This document shows positions 1 to 7,803 of a DNA stretch of 43,361 bases, in pieces; the stretch's first letter is position 1, and every line of letters begins with the position of its first letter. The DNA is from JALOOE01 sp964423545 (GTDB lineage: Bacteria; Chloroflexota; Anaerolineae; CG2-30-64-16), in the NCBI GenBank assembly GCA_964423545.1, contig CAYRFV010000009.1, positions 1 through 43,361 on the forward strand, written 5' to 3'. The notes under the pieces were generated by a model. The model was not told the origin of the DNA. It did no database searches and worked only from the letters and a program-made list of their open reading frames with translations. The position numbers and the translations under genes were made by a program.

Positions 1-4
1 ATTG

Positions 5-37
5 AAGGGGCGGCTTCTTAGCAGAGTCGCCCCTTTT
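5..37. terminator. Hairpin just downstream of the lyase gene
   Basis: An 8-bp GC-rich stem (5-12 with 28-35, extendable inward through G-U pairs) ends a few tens of bases after the stop codon of the lyase gene. The run of T (34-37) is on the plus side, so it would terminate best a plus-strand transcript entering from outside the window. On the minus strand the U tail is poor. It may act in both directions. Confidence 0.5.
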
Positions 38-57
38 GTGTGCGCCCCTCGATGCTG

Positions 58-1503
58 CTAGAACAGCGGCCCGAAGTCCGCCGTGAAGGCCTCCACGAGC
101 CGCTGGGGCCAATCGCTTAACGGGGCCATCTTGCCGAAGAAGAAACGTAGCACTGGCGGCTCTTCCACGAAGCGCAGCCCACCGATCAGATCACGATGCT
201 GGTGGAGCCATGCCAGGCGGTCGGCGGTGTATTCCACGTGCGACATCGTGTAGGTGCGTCGCGGCAGGGCGAGCCGGGCGAGCTCCAGGTCCGCGACAAC
301 GTCGTTGCCCTGCGCGTCCCGATCCGTGGAGACCGTGCCTCGTTCCATGCTGCGCACGCCCGAGGCCAGATAGATCGCGGCGGTCAGTGCGCCGGCCGGA
401 TAGTGCGACTGCGGGACGTGAGGCAGAAAGCGCTTGGCGTCCACGTGGCATGCCAGCCCGCCCGCCGGAGTCACCACAGGCACCCCCTTCTCCAGCAACC
501 GGGCGACGAAATACTCCACGAACTCGGGAGTGGCGCCGGCCACGCTGGAATCGGTCATCTCCCGGATGCCCACCGCCATCGCCTCGACCTCCTTCGTGGA
601 CATGCCGCCATAGGTGGAGAAGCCCTCGTACACCGGCAGCCACGGCAGGAGCCGGTCGTACAGCTCCTTCTTGTTGGTGGCGATCATGCCGCCGCGCACC
701 ATCGTGCTCTTCCGACCGGAGAGGTAGAGGATATCGACGTAACGCATCATCTCGCGGAAGATATCGCCGATGGGCTTGTCGGCGTAGCCCGGCTCGCGCT
801 GCCTTATGAAGTAGGCGTTTTCGGAGATGAGGCTGCCGTCGTAAACCAGCGGGATGCTGTGCCTGGCGGCCAGCTCTTTGACCCGGCGCAGATTATCCAG
901 CGAGAACGGCTGGCCGCCGATCAGGTTGGTGGTCGCTTCCATGCGCACATAGGCGATCTTGTCGGCGCCGTACTGATCGATCGCGGACTGAAATCGGCTC
1001 AGATCCAGGTTGCCTTTGAACGGGTTGCGGCTCTGGGTGTTCAGCGCCTCGTCGCCGAAGATTTCCAGCACGGAGCCGCCCGCCAATTCGATATGTGCCT
1101 TGCTGGTCGTGAAGTGGTAGTTCATCAGCACGACGTCGCCCGGCTTGACGAAGGCCTTCGCCAACAGGTGCTCGGCGGCGCGACCCTGATGCACCGGCAT
1201 CGTGTATTGGAAGCCAAGAACGTCCTGCACGCTCTCAGCCAGCCGGAAGAAGCTCTCCGATCCGGCGTAGGCGTCGTCGGCAACCATCATCGATGCAAGC
1301 TGGTTGTCGCTCATCGCGTTGGTGCCGCTGTCCGTGAGCATATCGAGGAAGATATCGCGCGTGCGCAGCAGGAAGGTGTTGTAGCCAGCAGCGTCGATCG
1401 CATTCAGTCGTTGGCTAGCTGTCGGCAAGCTGGTCTTCTGCACAATCTTGATCTTGTGCATTTCTACGGGGATAGTTTGACCGGTTGAGAGTTTGATGTT
1501 CAC
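58..1503 (-). CDS. Tyrosine phenol-lyase / tryptophanase family PLP beta-eliminating lyase
   Basis: This is a PLP enzyme that cleaves an aromatic amino acid (tyrosine to phenol, or tryptophan to indole, plus pyruvate and ammonia). Its 481 residues match the family length. Hallmarks seen: TDSGTNAMSD (58-67), Tyr79 in DDAYAG, QGR (106-108), the PLP lysine Lys265 in SGRKS, and YEGFSTYGG. By family alignment it carries the residues that set phenol-lyase specificity: Thr132 in FTTS (Asp in E. coli tryptophanase), Arg388 in ERG and Arg410. However the DATR/DSAR motif reads DGSL, so the usual arginine is Leu225. Start is GTG at 1503, preceded by AAGGGA, with a TTGCCA-17-GATAAT promoter. Family assignment is firm; the substrate is not. 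The gene stands alone, divergent from the DUF58 gene. Confidence 0.88.
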   Translation of the reverse strand: MNIKLSTGQTIPVEMHKIKIVQKTSLPTASQRLNAIDAAGYNTFLLRTRDIFLDMLTDSGTNAMSDNQLASMMVADDAYAGSESFFRLAESVQDVLGFQYTMPVHQGRAAEHLLAKAFVKPGDVVLMNYHFTTSKAHIELAGGSVLEIFGDEALNTQSRNPFKGNLDLSRFQSAIDQYGADKIAYVRMEATTNLIGGQPFSLDNLRRVKELAARHSIPLVYDGSLISENAYFIRQREPGYADKPIGDIFREMMRYVDILYLSGRKSTMVRGGMIATNKKELYDRLLPWLPVYEGFSTYGGMSTKEVEAMAVGIREMTDSSVAGATPEFVEYFVARLLEKGVPVVTPAGGLACHVDAKRFLPHVPQSHYPAGALTAAIYLASGVRSMERGTVSTDRDAQGNDVVADLELARLALPRRTYTMSHVEYTADRLAWLHQHRDLIGGLRFVEEPPVLRFFFGKMAPLSDWPQRLVEAFTADFGPLF

Positions 1504-1532
1504 AAGAGCGTCCCTTTCGTGAAAATGGGGCC

Positions 1533-1561
1533 ATTATCCTATGCCTCCCTGATTTTGGCAA
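1533..1561 (-). promoter_or_regulatory. Promoter of the lyase gene
   Basis: On the minus strand TTGCCA (1556-1561) and GATAAT (1533-1538) are separated by exactly 17 bases. A start near 1526 would give a leader of about 23 bases holding the AAGGGA ribosome binding site. Confidence 0.5.
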
Positions 1562-1608
1562 AAGGTGGTTCTTTGAAGTCTCGCTCACGACAGGCCGGCT
1601 GCGCCCTG

Positions 1609-1617
1609 TGATATACT
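1609..1617 (+). promoter_or_regulatory. Extended -10 promoter of the DUF58 gene
   Basis: TG-A-TATACT is an extended -10 element without a clear -35 box. The expected transcript start (about 1624) lies only about 4 bases before the ATG at 1628. No Shine-Dalgarno sequence precedes that ATG, so the message may be nearly leaderless. Confidence 0.45.
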
Positions 1618-1627
1618 GCACCTTGTT

Positions 1628-2938
1628 ATGGAACCTGAACCGAGCGTTACTCGACGTCTGCGACCGACAAGTTTGCTGCCTTTTGTCGCCTGGGGACTTC
1701 TGCTCTTCGTGCAGTTGATCAGCCCGGCGAATGCCTGGAGCTGGCTGTTGGTGGGCCTGAGCGTGCTGTTGGTGGTGAACTTCTATTGGGCTTACTCGCT
1801 TCGCAACAATGTGACGCTGACGCGCCGCGCCGTCGGGACATGGGTGGTGGCCGGTGATCTTCTGCGCGAGGATTTTGTGCTGATCAATGCTGGCCGGCTG
1901 CCGGTGCTCTGGGCGCGCGTGCGCGACGGCTCGGCTGTGCCAGGCTATCGCGCCGATCGCGTCGAGTCAGCTTCGAGCAGCGAGCAGCGCACCTGGGCTT
2001 ATTCCGGGGAGTGTCAGCGCCGGGGGGTCTTCCGGCTGGGTCCAACCGACCTCATCATGGCCGATCCGTGCGGCTTCTTCGAGGTGACGCACCACTACGG
2101 CGCAACGACGACGCTCCTGGTCTACCCGCGCGCATCGTATCTGCCCGACCTGCAGATTCCCACAGGGAGGGCGCCGGGCCGCGCAACGATCTCGGAGCGA
2201 GCATCCGAGGAGACGGTAACGGTCGGCGGCCTCCGTCCATACTTGCCCGGTGACACCTTGCGCCACATCCACTGGCCTTCCACGGCCAGGCACGACCAAC
2301 TGGTCGTGCGTGAGTTCGATCGCGAACCCACGGGTGACGTGTGGTTGGCTGTCGATTTGGACGCTGCCATCCAGGCTGGCCAGGGCGCCGAAGCAACGCA
2401 GGAGTATGCTGTGATCATGGCGGCGTCGCTTGCCGCGCAGTTTACGCGCGGCGGCGAGCGCAGGGCCGTCGGCCTGCTCCTGAACGGGCAGATGCCGGCC
2501 ATGCTGCCGCCGGCGCGCGGCCAGGCGCAGCTTTGGCGCATCCTGCGAGCACTGGCCGAAGCGGAGCCTGGTCCCGGCCAATCGTTGGCAGAGCTTCTGA
2601 CCACGGCTGGTGCAAGCCTGGGCAGCGGCCGGACCCTGGTAGTGATCACGCCGTCACAGGATCCAAGTTGGGTGGCCCCGCTCATGCCCCTCATGGCGCG
2701 CGGGAACGCACCGGCCGTGATTCTGGTAGATAGCGCTTCATTCGATCCACCGCGCGGTTCGGAGGAGGCGGTGTTGAATCTGCGCAGCCTGCTTGCCCGG
2801 CAGCGCATTCCGAGTCACCTGGTGGCGCAGGGCTTCCCATTCCAGCCGCTGGAGCGCATCCGCCGCCAGCGCCGTGAGTTGAAGACCCTGGGTGGCTTCG
2901 GCCGCGTGGTCGAAGTGCAAGTGGAAGAGGAAGTCTGA
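1628..2938 (+). CDS. DUF58 domain membrane protein
   Basis: The 436-residue protein begins with two closely spaced membrane segments (about 16-33 and 38-55), followed by a beta-rich region and the DUF58 signature GLRPYLPGD..R.IHW...AR at 201-221, then a von Willebrand A-like fold to the C terminus. DUF58 proteins usually work with a MoxR AAA+ ATPase and a transglutaminase-like membrane protein; the exact role is unknown. Here the transglutaminase gene follows immediately (stop TGA and next ATG share one base at 2938), so the two are translationally coupled. No MoxR gene is next to them in this window. The start ATG has no ribosome binding site. Confidence 0.88.
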   Translation: MEPEPSVTRRLRPTSLLPFVAWGLLLFVQLISPANAWSWLLVGLSVLLVVNFYWAYSLRNNVTLTRRAVGTWVVAGDLLREDFVLINAGRLPVLWARVRDGSAVPGYRADRVESASSSEQRTWAYSGECQRRGVFRLGPTDLIMADPCGFFEVTHHYGATTTLLVYPRASYLPDLQIPTGRAPGRATISERASEETVTVGGLRPYLPGDTLRHIHWPSTARHDQLVVREFDREPTGDVWLAVDLDAAIQAGQGAEATQEYAVIMAASLAAQFTRGGERRAVGLLLNGQMPAMLPPARGQAQLWRILRALAEAEPGPGQSLAELLTTAGASLGSGRTLVVITPSQDPSWVAPLMPLMARGNAPAVILVDSASFDPPRGSEEAVLNLRSLLARQRIPSHLVAQGFPFQPLERIRRQRRELKTLGGFGRVVEVQVEEEV

Positions 2939-5346
2939 TGGCCCGCGCCGTGGCTCAGGACCTCCTTGAAGAGACGCCGTTCGTCGGCCGCGTTGTGCGC
3001 CGCCTGAGACCGCGCGAGGGTTGGTTGGTGTTGGCGCTGGCTTGGCTCGGCGTGATCTCTCTCCCGGCGGCTGCCGCCGAGGGCCAGCTTCTGGCCGGCG
3101 TGGGCGTCACCCTCACGGTGAGCACGCTCGGTCTCCTGTGTGGCTGGTGGCTGGGTCGCGGGCGGTGGCGGGGGTTCATCGTTGCGCCCGTGGCGCTCCT
3201 GGCAGGTTCCATCGTCACCCTGATTTGGGGCGTCTATGTCCTCAATCCGTTGCCATCGCTCTGGCAGATCGGCCGCTGGGTAACCTGGGCCGGGTCATGC
3301 GGCGTGTGGCCCAGGTGCCAGGCTGCTGCGCCGCCCCTCAACGCGCTCGGAGAGCAGCTCACCCGGCTTGCCGACTTTGCGCAGCGGGTGGCCTGGTGGC
3401 TGGAAGGCGCAATTGGCGCGCAAGGCATCCCCGACAACCTGGTCATGGTGGGTTTCGCCGCGCTGATCGCCTGGTGCTTGGCGGCATGGGCTGGATGGTG
3501 GATCGTGCGGCGCGGCCGGCCATTCCTTGCCCTTTTCCCCACCGGCTTTCTGCTCCCGCAGCAGGTCTACAACGCCGACGCCGGTCAGATGTGGTTGCTT
3601 GCGTTTCTCGGCGCGCTGACCGGTCTGCTCGTCATCGGCCGCCTGGGCCGGATGATGCGTTCCTGGGATGACGAGGGAGTCGATTACTCGGCCGAGCTCC
3701 AACTGGATTACGCATTCACTGCGCTTGGACTGGTTGCCCTTGTGTTGGTGCTCGCACCGCTGCTGCCGAGCCTCTCGCCCCGGTCGATTTCGGAGGCGTT
3801 CTGGCGCATCTTCGAGGAGCCGTATCGGCATGTCGAGGAGCGCATGGCGCAGAGCTTCCCCGGCGTGGAGAGCCGGCGTTCGCTGGTGCCGCCGCTGGGC
3901 GTGGCGGCCGGCGGCCTCCCGCGCGCGCATCTTCTCGGCGGCCGGCCGGAACTGTCGCAGGAGATCGCGTTGCGAGTGCAAGTGCGCGGCGCAAAACCGG
4001 CCGAGCCGCTGTATTGGCGCGGGCAGACTTTCGCGCGTTATACCGGTCGTGGCTGGGGCGAGGACGTCACTGCCGCCGAGCGTTTTCCCAAGCCGCTCGA
4101 TCTGGCGCCTGGCCAGTCGTGGATGCCGGATGTGCTGCCCCTGCGCCGGCCTGTCCTTGTCTCGGTGCGGGTGGAGGAGGCGACGCGTGCCGTCATGTAC
4201 GCCGCAGGCGAACCGCTCTCCGCCGACCGGCCCTACCAGGCATCGCTTCGTGCACCGGGCGAGTTGATCGCTATCTCCTCAACGAGCATGCCGGCCCGCT
4301 ACACGGTGCTCGGCGCAGTGGCGGATGTGAGCCCTGCGGCGTTGCGTGGGGCCGGCGTGCTTTACACGGACGAGATCGCCCGGACCTACCTGCAACTGCC
4401 CGACGATCTGCCGCCCGACCTGGCGGCTGCTGCGGTGGAGATTACGGCCGGCGCGGCGACTCCCTATGACAAGGCCCTGGCCATCGAGACCGCGCTGCGC
4501 CAGTTGCCCTACACCCTCGACGTGCCACCGCCGCCGAAGGATCGCGAGGTCGTTTCCTGGTTTCTGAACGATCTCGGAAAGGGATACTGCGACTACTTTG
4601 CCACCTCGATGGTCGTGTTGGCCCGGCTGAGCGACGTGCCTGCCCGGTTGGCAGTTGGCTACGGGCCGGGCAGCTATGATCCTCAGAAGGGCGAATACGT
4701 GGTGACGGAGATGGATGCCCATTCGTGGGCCGAGGTGTTTTTCCCGGGCTTCGGCTGGATCCCGTTTGAGCCGACCCCTTCCCGCCTCGCACCCGAACGG
4801 ACATCGCTTGCTGCCGGGCCATCGGCAGTGAGCTCGCCCGACCTGGAATTCGCCAATCTCGACGTCAGCCTGGCCACCTTGCGCGAACTTGGTGAAGCGC
4901 AGGTGGCTGCAGAGGAGCGCAGCTTGTGGATGGGACGCCTCCTCGCCTTGCTGTGCCTCCTGATGGTGGTCGGAGAGCTTGCCGTGCTGCGGTGGCTGCT
5001 TGCAGAGCCGCGTGGGACCGGCATCGCTGAGGCGTATCGCCGTTTGGCGGGCTGGGGCGCGCGGTTGGGCAGACCCGTACGGCCAGGCGATACGCCCCGC
5101 GAGTATGCCGCGGCAGTGGCGCACGCAACGGAGGACGTCGTCGCCGGCGCGCGTCGAGGTCGAGAGCGGGTCCTGCAGGCCGGCGCACAGGTCCGGGCAG
5201 ATGCCATGCCACTGGCTGAGCGCTATGAAGCGGCGCTCTATGCACCGCTGACGACGACGGCCCTCCAACCGGACACAGAGTCTCTGCGCTGGACGCCGCT
5301 GTGGGCGGCCCTGCGCCGGCTCTGGCTGGCGCGATGGTGGAGGTGA
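2938..5346 (+). CDS. Transglutaminase-like membrane protein (TgpA type)
   Basis: The 802-residue protein has an N-terminal block of about six membrane helices (roughly 25-275), a large extracytoplasmic region with a transglutaminase-like core, one further helix near 660-685 and a cytoplasmic C-terminal tail of DUF4129 type. The core shows the papain-like catalytic residues: Cys551 in GYCDYFATS, His595 in DAHSWAEV, and Glu611 in WIPFEPTP, where TgpA proteins have Asp or Glu. The family is linked to cell-envelope peptide processing or cross-linking, but substrates are poorly known. It is coupled to the DUF58 gene upstream and converges with the PDZ gene, whose stop lies 8 bp away. Confidence 0.88.
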   Translation: MARAVAQDLLEETPFVGRVVRRLRPREGWLVLALAWLGVISLPAAAAEGQLLAGVGVTLTVSTLGLLCGWWLGRGRWRGFIVAPVALLAGSIVTLIWGVYVLNPLPSLWQIGRWVTWAGSCGVWPRCQAAAPPLNALGEQLTRLADFAQRVAWWLEGAIGAQGIPDNLVMVGFAALIAWCLAAWAGWWIVRRGRPFLALFPTGFLLPQQVYNADAGQMWLLAFLGALTGLLVIGRLGRMMRSWDDEGVDYSAELQLDYAFTALGLVALVLVLAPLLPSLSPRSISEAFWRIFEEPYRHVEERMAQSFPGVESRRSLVPPLGVAAGGLPRAHLLGGRPELSQEIALRVQVRGAKPAEPLYWRGQTFARYTGRGWGEDVTAAERFPKPLDLAPGQSWMPDVLPLRRPVLVSVRVEEATRAVMYAAGEPLSADRPYQASLRAPGELIAISSTSMPARYTVLGAVADVSPAALRGAGVLYTDEIARTYLQLPDDLPPDLAAAAVEITAGAATPYDKALAIETALRQLPYTLDVPPPPKDREVVSWFLNDLGKGYCDYFATSMVVLARLSDVPARLAVGYGPGSYDPQKGEYVVTEMDAHSWAEVFFPGFGWIPFEPTPSRLAPERTSLAAGPSAVSSPDLEFANLDVSLATLRELGEAQVAAEERSLWMGRLLALLCLLMVVGELAVLRWLLAEPRGTGIAEAYRRLAGWGARLGRPVRPGDTPREYAAAVAHATEDVVAGARRGRERVLQAGAQVRADAMPLAERYEAALYAPLTTTALQPDTESLRWTPLWAALRRLWLARWWR

Positions 5347-5353
5347 GCCGGCA

Positions 5354-5935
5354 TTAGTTGCCGGGTTGCGGCGTCCTCTGCGGCGGCGCAAGATCGCTGT
5401 ATCTGACGCCCATGTAGGCGCGTTCGGGGTCGTCGGGGTGCGCTCCGACGGTGACCCTGATCACCCGCGTGTTGCCTGCTCGCCACACGGTGAGCCTCAC
5501 CGTGTCGCCGGGTTTGTACTGGGCAACCAGATCGGCCAGGCGGTGATTGGCGTCGATCGGCGTCCCTTCAACCTTCGTCACCACATCATTGCGACGCAGG
5601 TTGGCGGCCGCGGCGGGAGACCCTTCGACTACCTCCTGGATCAGCGCGCCGTTGGCCGGCGGGCTCTCTGGACCCGAGCTGGGCGCTTCCGGAGTGGCGG
5701 TCGGTGCAACGCCGGGGCGGCCGCCGCGCGGCGTTGGGGTCGGAGTGATACGCCCCGGCCTCGGGAGCGCGCTCGTGGGTCGGATGACCGGCGCAGTTTT
5801 CGGCGCTGTGGAACGGCCAATCAGATAGCCGCTCAGACCGCCGAGCATGGCGCCCAGGCACAGCCCGAGAAACAGGGCGATGATGCCTGTGATGACGGCG
5901 ACAGTTGTCGTGGAGGTTCTTTTCTCTCCGTTCAC
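5354..5935 (-). CDS. Membrane-anchored PDZ domain protein
   Basis: The 193-residue protein has a short cytoplasmic N terminus, one glycine-rich membrane segment (about 12-40), a Pro/Thr-rich linker (45-95) and a single PDZ domain (about 96-165, with GSPAAAANLRRNDVV). No protease domain is present, unlike HtrA/DegP or RseP. It probably acts outside the membrane as a peptide-binding scaffold or adaptor; this is inference. The start is GTG at 5935, chosen because GGGAGG lies 8 bases upstream. It converges tightly with the transglutaminase gene. Confidence 0.8.
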   Translation of the reverse strand: MNGEKRTSTTTVAVITGIIALFLGLCLGAMLGGLSGYLIGRSTAPKTAPVIRPTSALPRPGRITPTPTPRGGRPGVAPTATPEAPSSGPESPPANGALIQEVVEGSPAAAANLRRNDVVTKVEGTPIDANHRLADLVAQYKPGDTVRLTVWRAGNTRVIRVTVGAHPDDPERAYMGVRYSDLAPPQRTPQPGN

Positions 5936-5989
5936 GGCTTCTTCCTCCCGGATGTCTGCCAGGCAGAGCCCTGCACAGAAGCTTCTTCG

Positions 5990-6018
5990 ATGATAGCACC
6001 CCGCTGCAAAAACGGCAA
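5990..6018 (-). promoter_or_regulatory. Promoter of the PDZ gene
   Basis: On the minus strand TTGCCG (6013-6018) and TATCAT (5990-5995) have a 17-base spacer. The predicted start near 5983 leaves a leader of about 48 bases that contains the GGGAGG site. Confidence 0.5.
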
Positions 6019-6061
6019 GGCAGGGAAGCCACCTGATGTGACCTCAGGCGCGATTCGGGTG

Positions 6062-6067
6062 TACAAT
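6062..6067 (+). promoter_or_regulatory. -10 box for the MOP/MATE-like gene
   Basis: TACAAT at 6062-6067 looks like a -10 element; the -35 is weak (TGTGAC at 6037-6042, 19 bases away). If used, transcription starts near 6074, which excludes the ATG at 6066 as start codon and favours the TTG at 6105. Confidence 0.35.
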
Positions 6068-6104
6068 GGTTGGGTTTCGGCATCGCGCCGCAAGAGGTGA
6101 TCCC

Positions 6105-7460
6105 TTGTCGATCGCGGGTATCGGTTCCTTCGCAATGCGCCCAGAGATGCGCCGCATCGTGCGCGCCTGGTGGCCGTTGGCTGGCAGTTGGCTGCTGATG
6201 GCGGCGGAATTGCCGGCGCTCAGCGCCATCGTGGCGCGCCTGCCCGATCCATCCATCAACCTCGCGGCCTACGGCGGCGTGGTCTTTCCATTGGCCCTGA
6301 TCATCGAGTCGCCGATCCTGATGCTGCTCTCGGCCTCGACGGCGCTCAGTAAAGACTGGGCATCCTATCGCAAGATCTGGCGCTTCATGATGGTCACGGG
6401 GGCCGTCATAACCGTGCTCCATGCGCTGATTGTGCTCACGCCGCTCTACTACGTGATTGTCCGAGAGGTTCTCGGCGCACCCGAGGCGATTGTTGAGCCT
6501 GCGCGCATCGGCTTGACGATTATGATCCCCTGGACCTGGGCGATAGCCTACCGCCGCTTTCACCAGGGTGTCCTGATCCGTTTCGGTCGCTCCAAAGCCG
6601 TGGGTGCAGGAACCGTTATGCGATTGGGCGCAAACGGCCTGGTGCTGTTGGGGGGCTACGCAACCGGGAAGCTGCCCGGGATAGTCGTGGCGACGTCAGC
6701 GGTGATTGCCGGAGTGATCACCGAGGCGGTCTTCGTAGGATGGGTGGTCCGACCTGTGCTGCGCGACGACGTCAGACCAGCGCCGCCCGTACAGCCGGTC
6801 CTTACCTGGAGGGCTTTCTTTGCTTTCTACATTCCGCTGGCTTTGACTTCGCTGATCAGCCTGCTGGCTCAGCCTATCGGCAGCGCGGGGCTCAGCCGCA
6901 TGCCCGCTCCGATCGCCTCGCTGGCCGTCTGGCCAGTGGTTACGGGCCTGCTCTTCCTGATCCGGAGTCTGAGCTTTGCCCTCAACGAAGTGGTTGTGGC
7001 GCTGCTCGATGAACGCGGCATGGCGGCTCACTTGCGCCGGTTCACGGCTTTCCTGGCTGCTGTGACCACAGCGGTGCTGGTGCTCTTCGTCGTCACACCG
7101 CTCTCTGAGCTTTGGTTTGGGCGCATCTCTGCTCTGCCGCCCGGCCTGGCCGAGCTAGCGCGCAGCAGCTTATGGCTGGCGCTGCCTCTGCCAGCGCTCT
7201 CCGCCCTTCAAAGCTTGTACCAGGGCGCCATTGTCCACAGCCGGCGCACGCGTGGCATTACCGAGGCCGTCATCGTCTACCTGGTTGCCAACGTCATGTT
7301 GCTCTGGTTCGGTGTCGCCTGGGGCCAGGCCATCGGCCTCTACGTCGGTCTGGCAGCGTTCACGGTTAGCACTGCGGTGCAGACCGGCTGGCTGGGCTGG
7401 CGGAGCCGGCCGGCGCTGCGAGCCGTTGCGATCCGCGACGCGGCGTTGTCTGTTCGATAA
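6105..7460 (+). CDS. MOP/MATE-like (ANKH-related) membrane exporter
   Basis: This is a hydrophobic protein of about 450 residues with roughly 10-12 membrane helices and no large soluble domain. It resembles the multidrug/oligosaccharidyl-lipid/polysaccharide (MOP) flippase superfamily, and the YRRFHQG segment recalls the ANKH branch. The substrate cannot be told. I chose the TTG at 6105 because AAGAGGTG sits about 6 bases upstream; an ATG at 6066 in the same frame lacks a ribosome binding site and overlaps the -10 box. A frameshifted remnant of a PadR-type regulator follows directly, which may once have controlled this exporter. Confidence 0.7.
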   Translation: MSIAGIGSFAMRPEMRRIVRAWWPLAGSWLLMAAELPALSAIVARLPDPSINLAAYGGVVFPLALIIESPILMLLSASTALSKDWASYRKIWRFMMVTGAVITVLHALIVLTPLYYVIVREVLGAPEAIVEPARIGLTIMIPWTWAIAYRRFHQGVLIRFGRSKAVGAGTVMRLGANGLVLLGGYATGKLPGIVVATSAVIAGVITEAVFVGWVVRPVLRDDVRPAPPVQPVLTWRAFFAFYIPLALTSLISLLAQPIGSAGLSRMPAPIASLAVWPVVTGLLFLIRSLSFALNEVVVALLDERGMAAHLRRFTAFLAAVTTAVLVLFVVTPLSELWFGRISALPPGLAELARSSLWLALPLPALSALQSLYQGAIVHSRRTRGITEAVIVYLVANVMLLWFGVAWGQAIGLYVGLAAFTVSTAVQTGWLGWRSRPALRAVAIRDAALSVR

Positions 7461-7539
7461 TCCCGAACCGCCCTATGGTCATCTCTCGCACTTGATGCCC
7501 GTTCGTGCACAGGATCTCAGCAGCTTATCTTTGCCTACT

Positions 7540-7803
7540 CAGATCTTAAGTAGTGGAATTCGGCGCTATGGGTCTTCCATGCACGTCGATTTCCTGGCGA
7601 AGCTGTTTCTGGTGCAACAGGAACGTCCCGAAGTGCAACGTGCCTTGATCGCCCGGCAGCATCAGACGTGCCAGGCCTGGTTGGCGCGACTCAGGCAGCA
7701 TGCTGCGGACGCAACGCTGTCCTTCGATGCCATGTCGCGGCGCTGTTGGGCTGGCTGGATCGTGACGAGGACTGGCTCTCCCTCGTAGAAGGTCAGGGAC
7801 GTG
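7540..7803 (+). pseudogene. Remnant of a PadR-family regulator (C-terminal domain, frameshifted)
   Basis: From about 7579 the frame encodes MHVDFLAKLFLV, then RALIARQHQTCQAWLARL, the pattern of the PadR C-terminal domain that dimerises the regulator. Near 7730 the match moves to another frame and continues as VAALLGWLDRDEDWL, the usual end of this domain, up to about 7803. The N-terminal winged-helix DNA-binding domain is not found upstream, so the gene lost its 5' part and gained a frameshift. It lies between the exporter and the 3' end of mutY; PadR genes commonly sit beside the exporters they repress. Confidence 0.6.

Noticed and set aside
196..1488. Long plus-strand frame opposite the lyase gene
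   Set aside because: It is an antisense shadow of a clearly conserved gene in GC-rich DNA; its translation has no recognisable domain. The same holds for the long frames opposite the transglutaminase (4279-5391), the aminotransferase (25185-26318) and the mannosidase (28310-29737).
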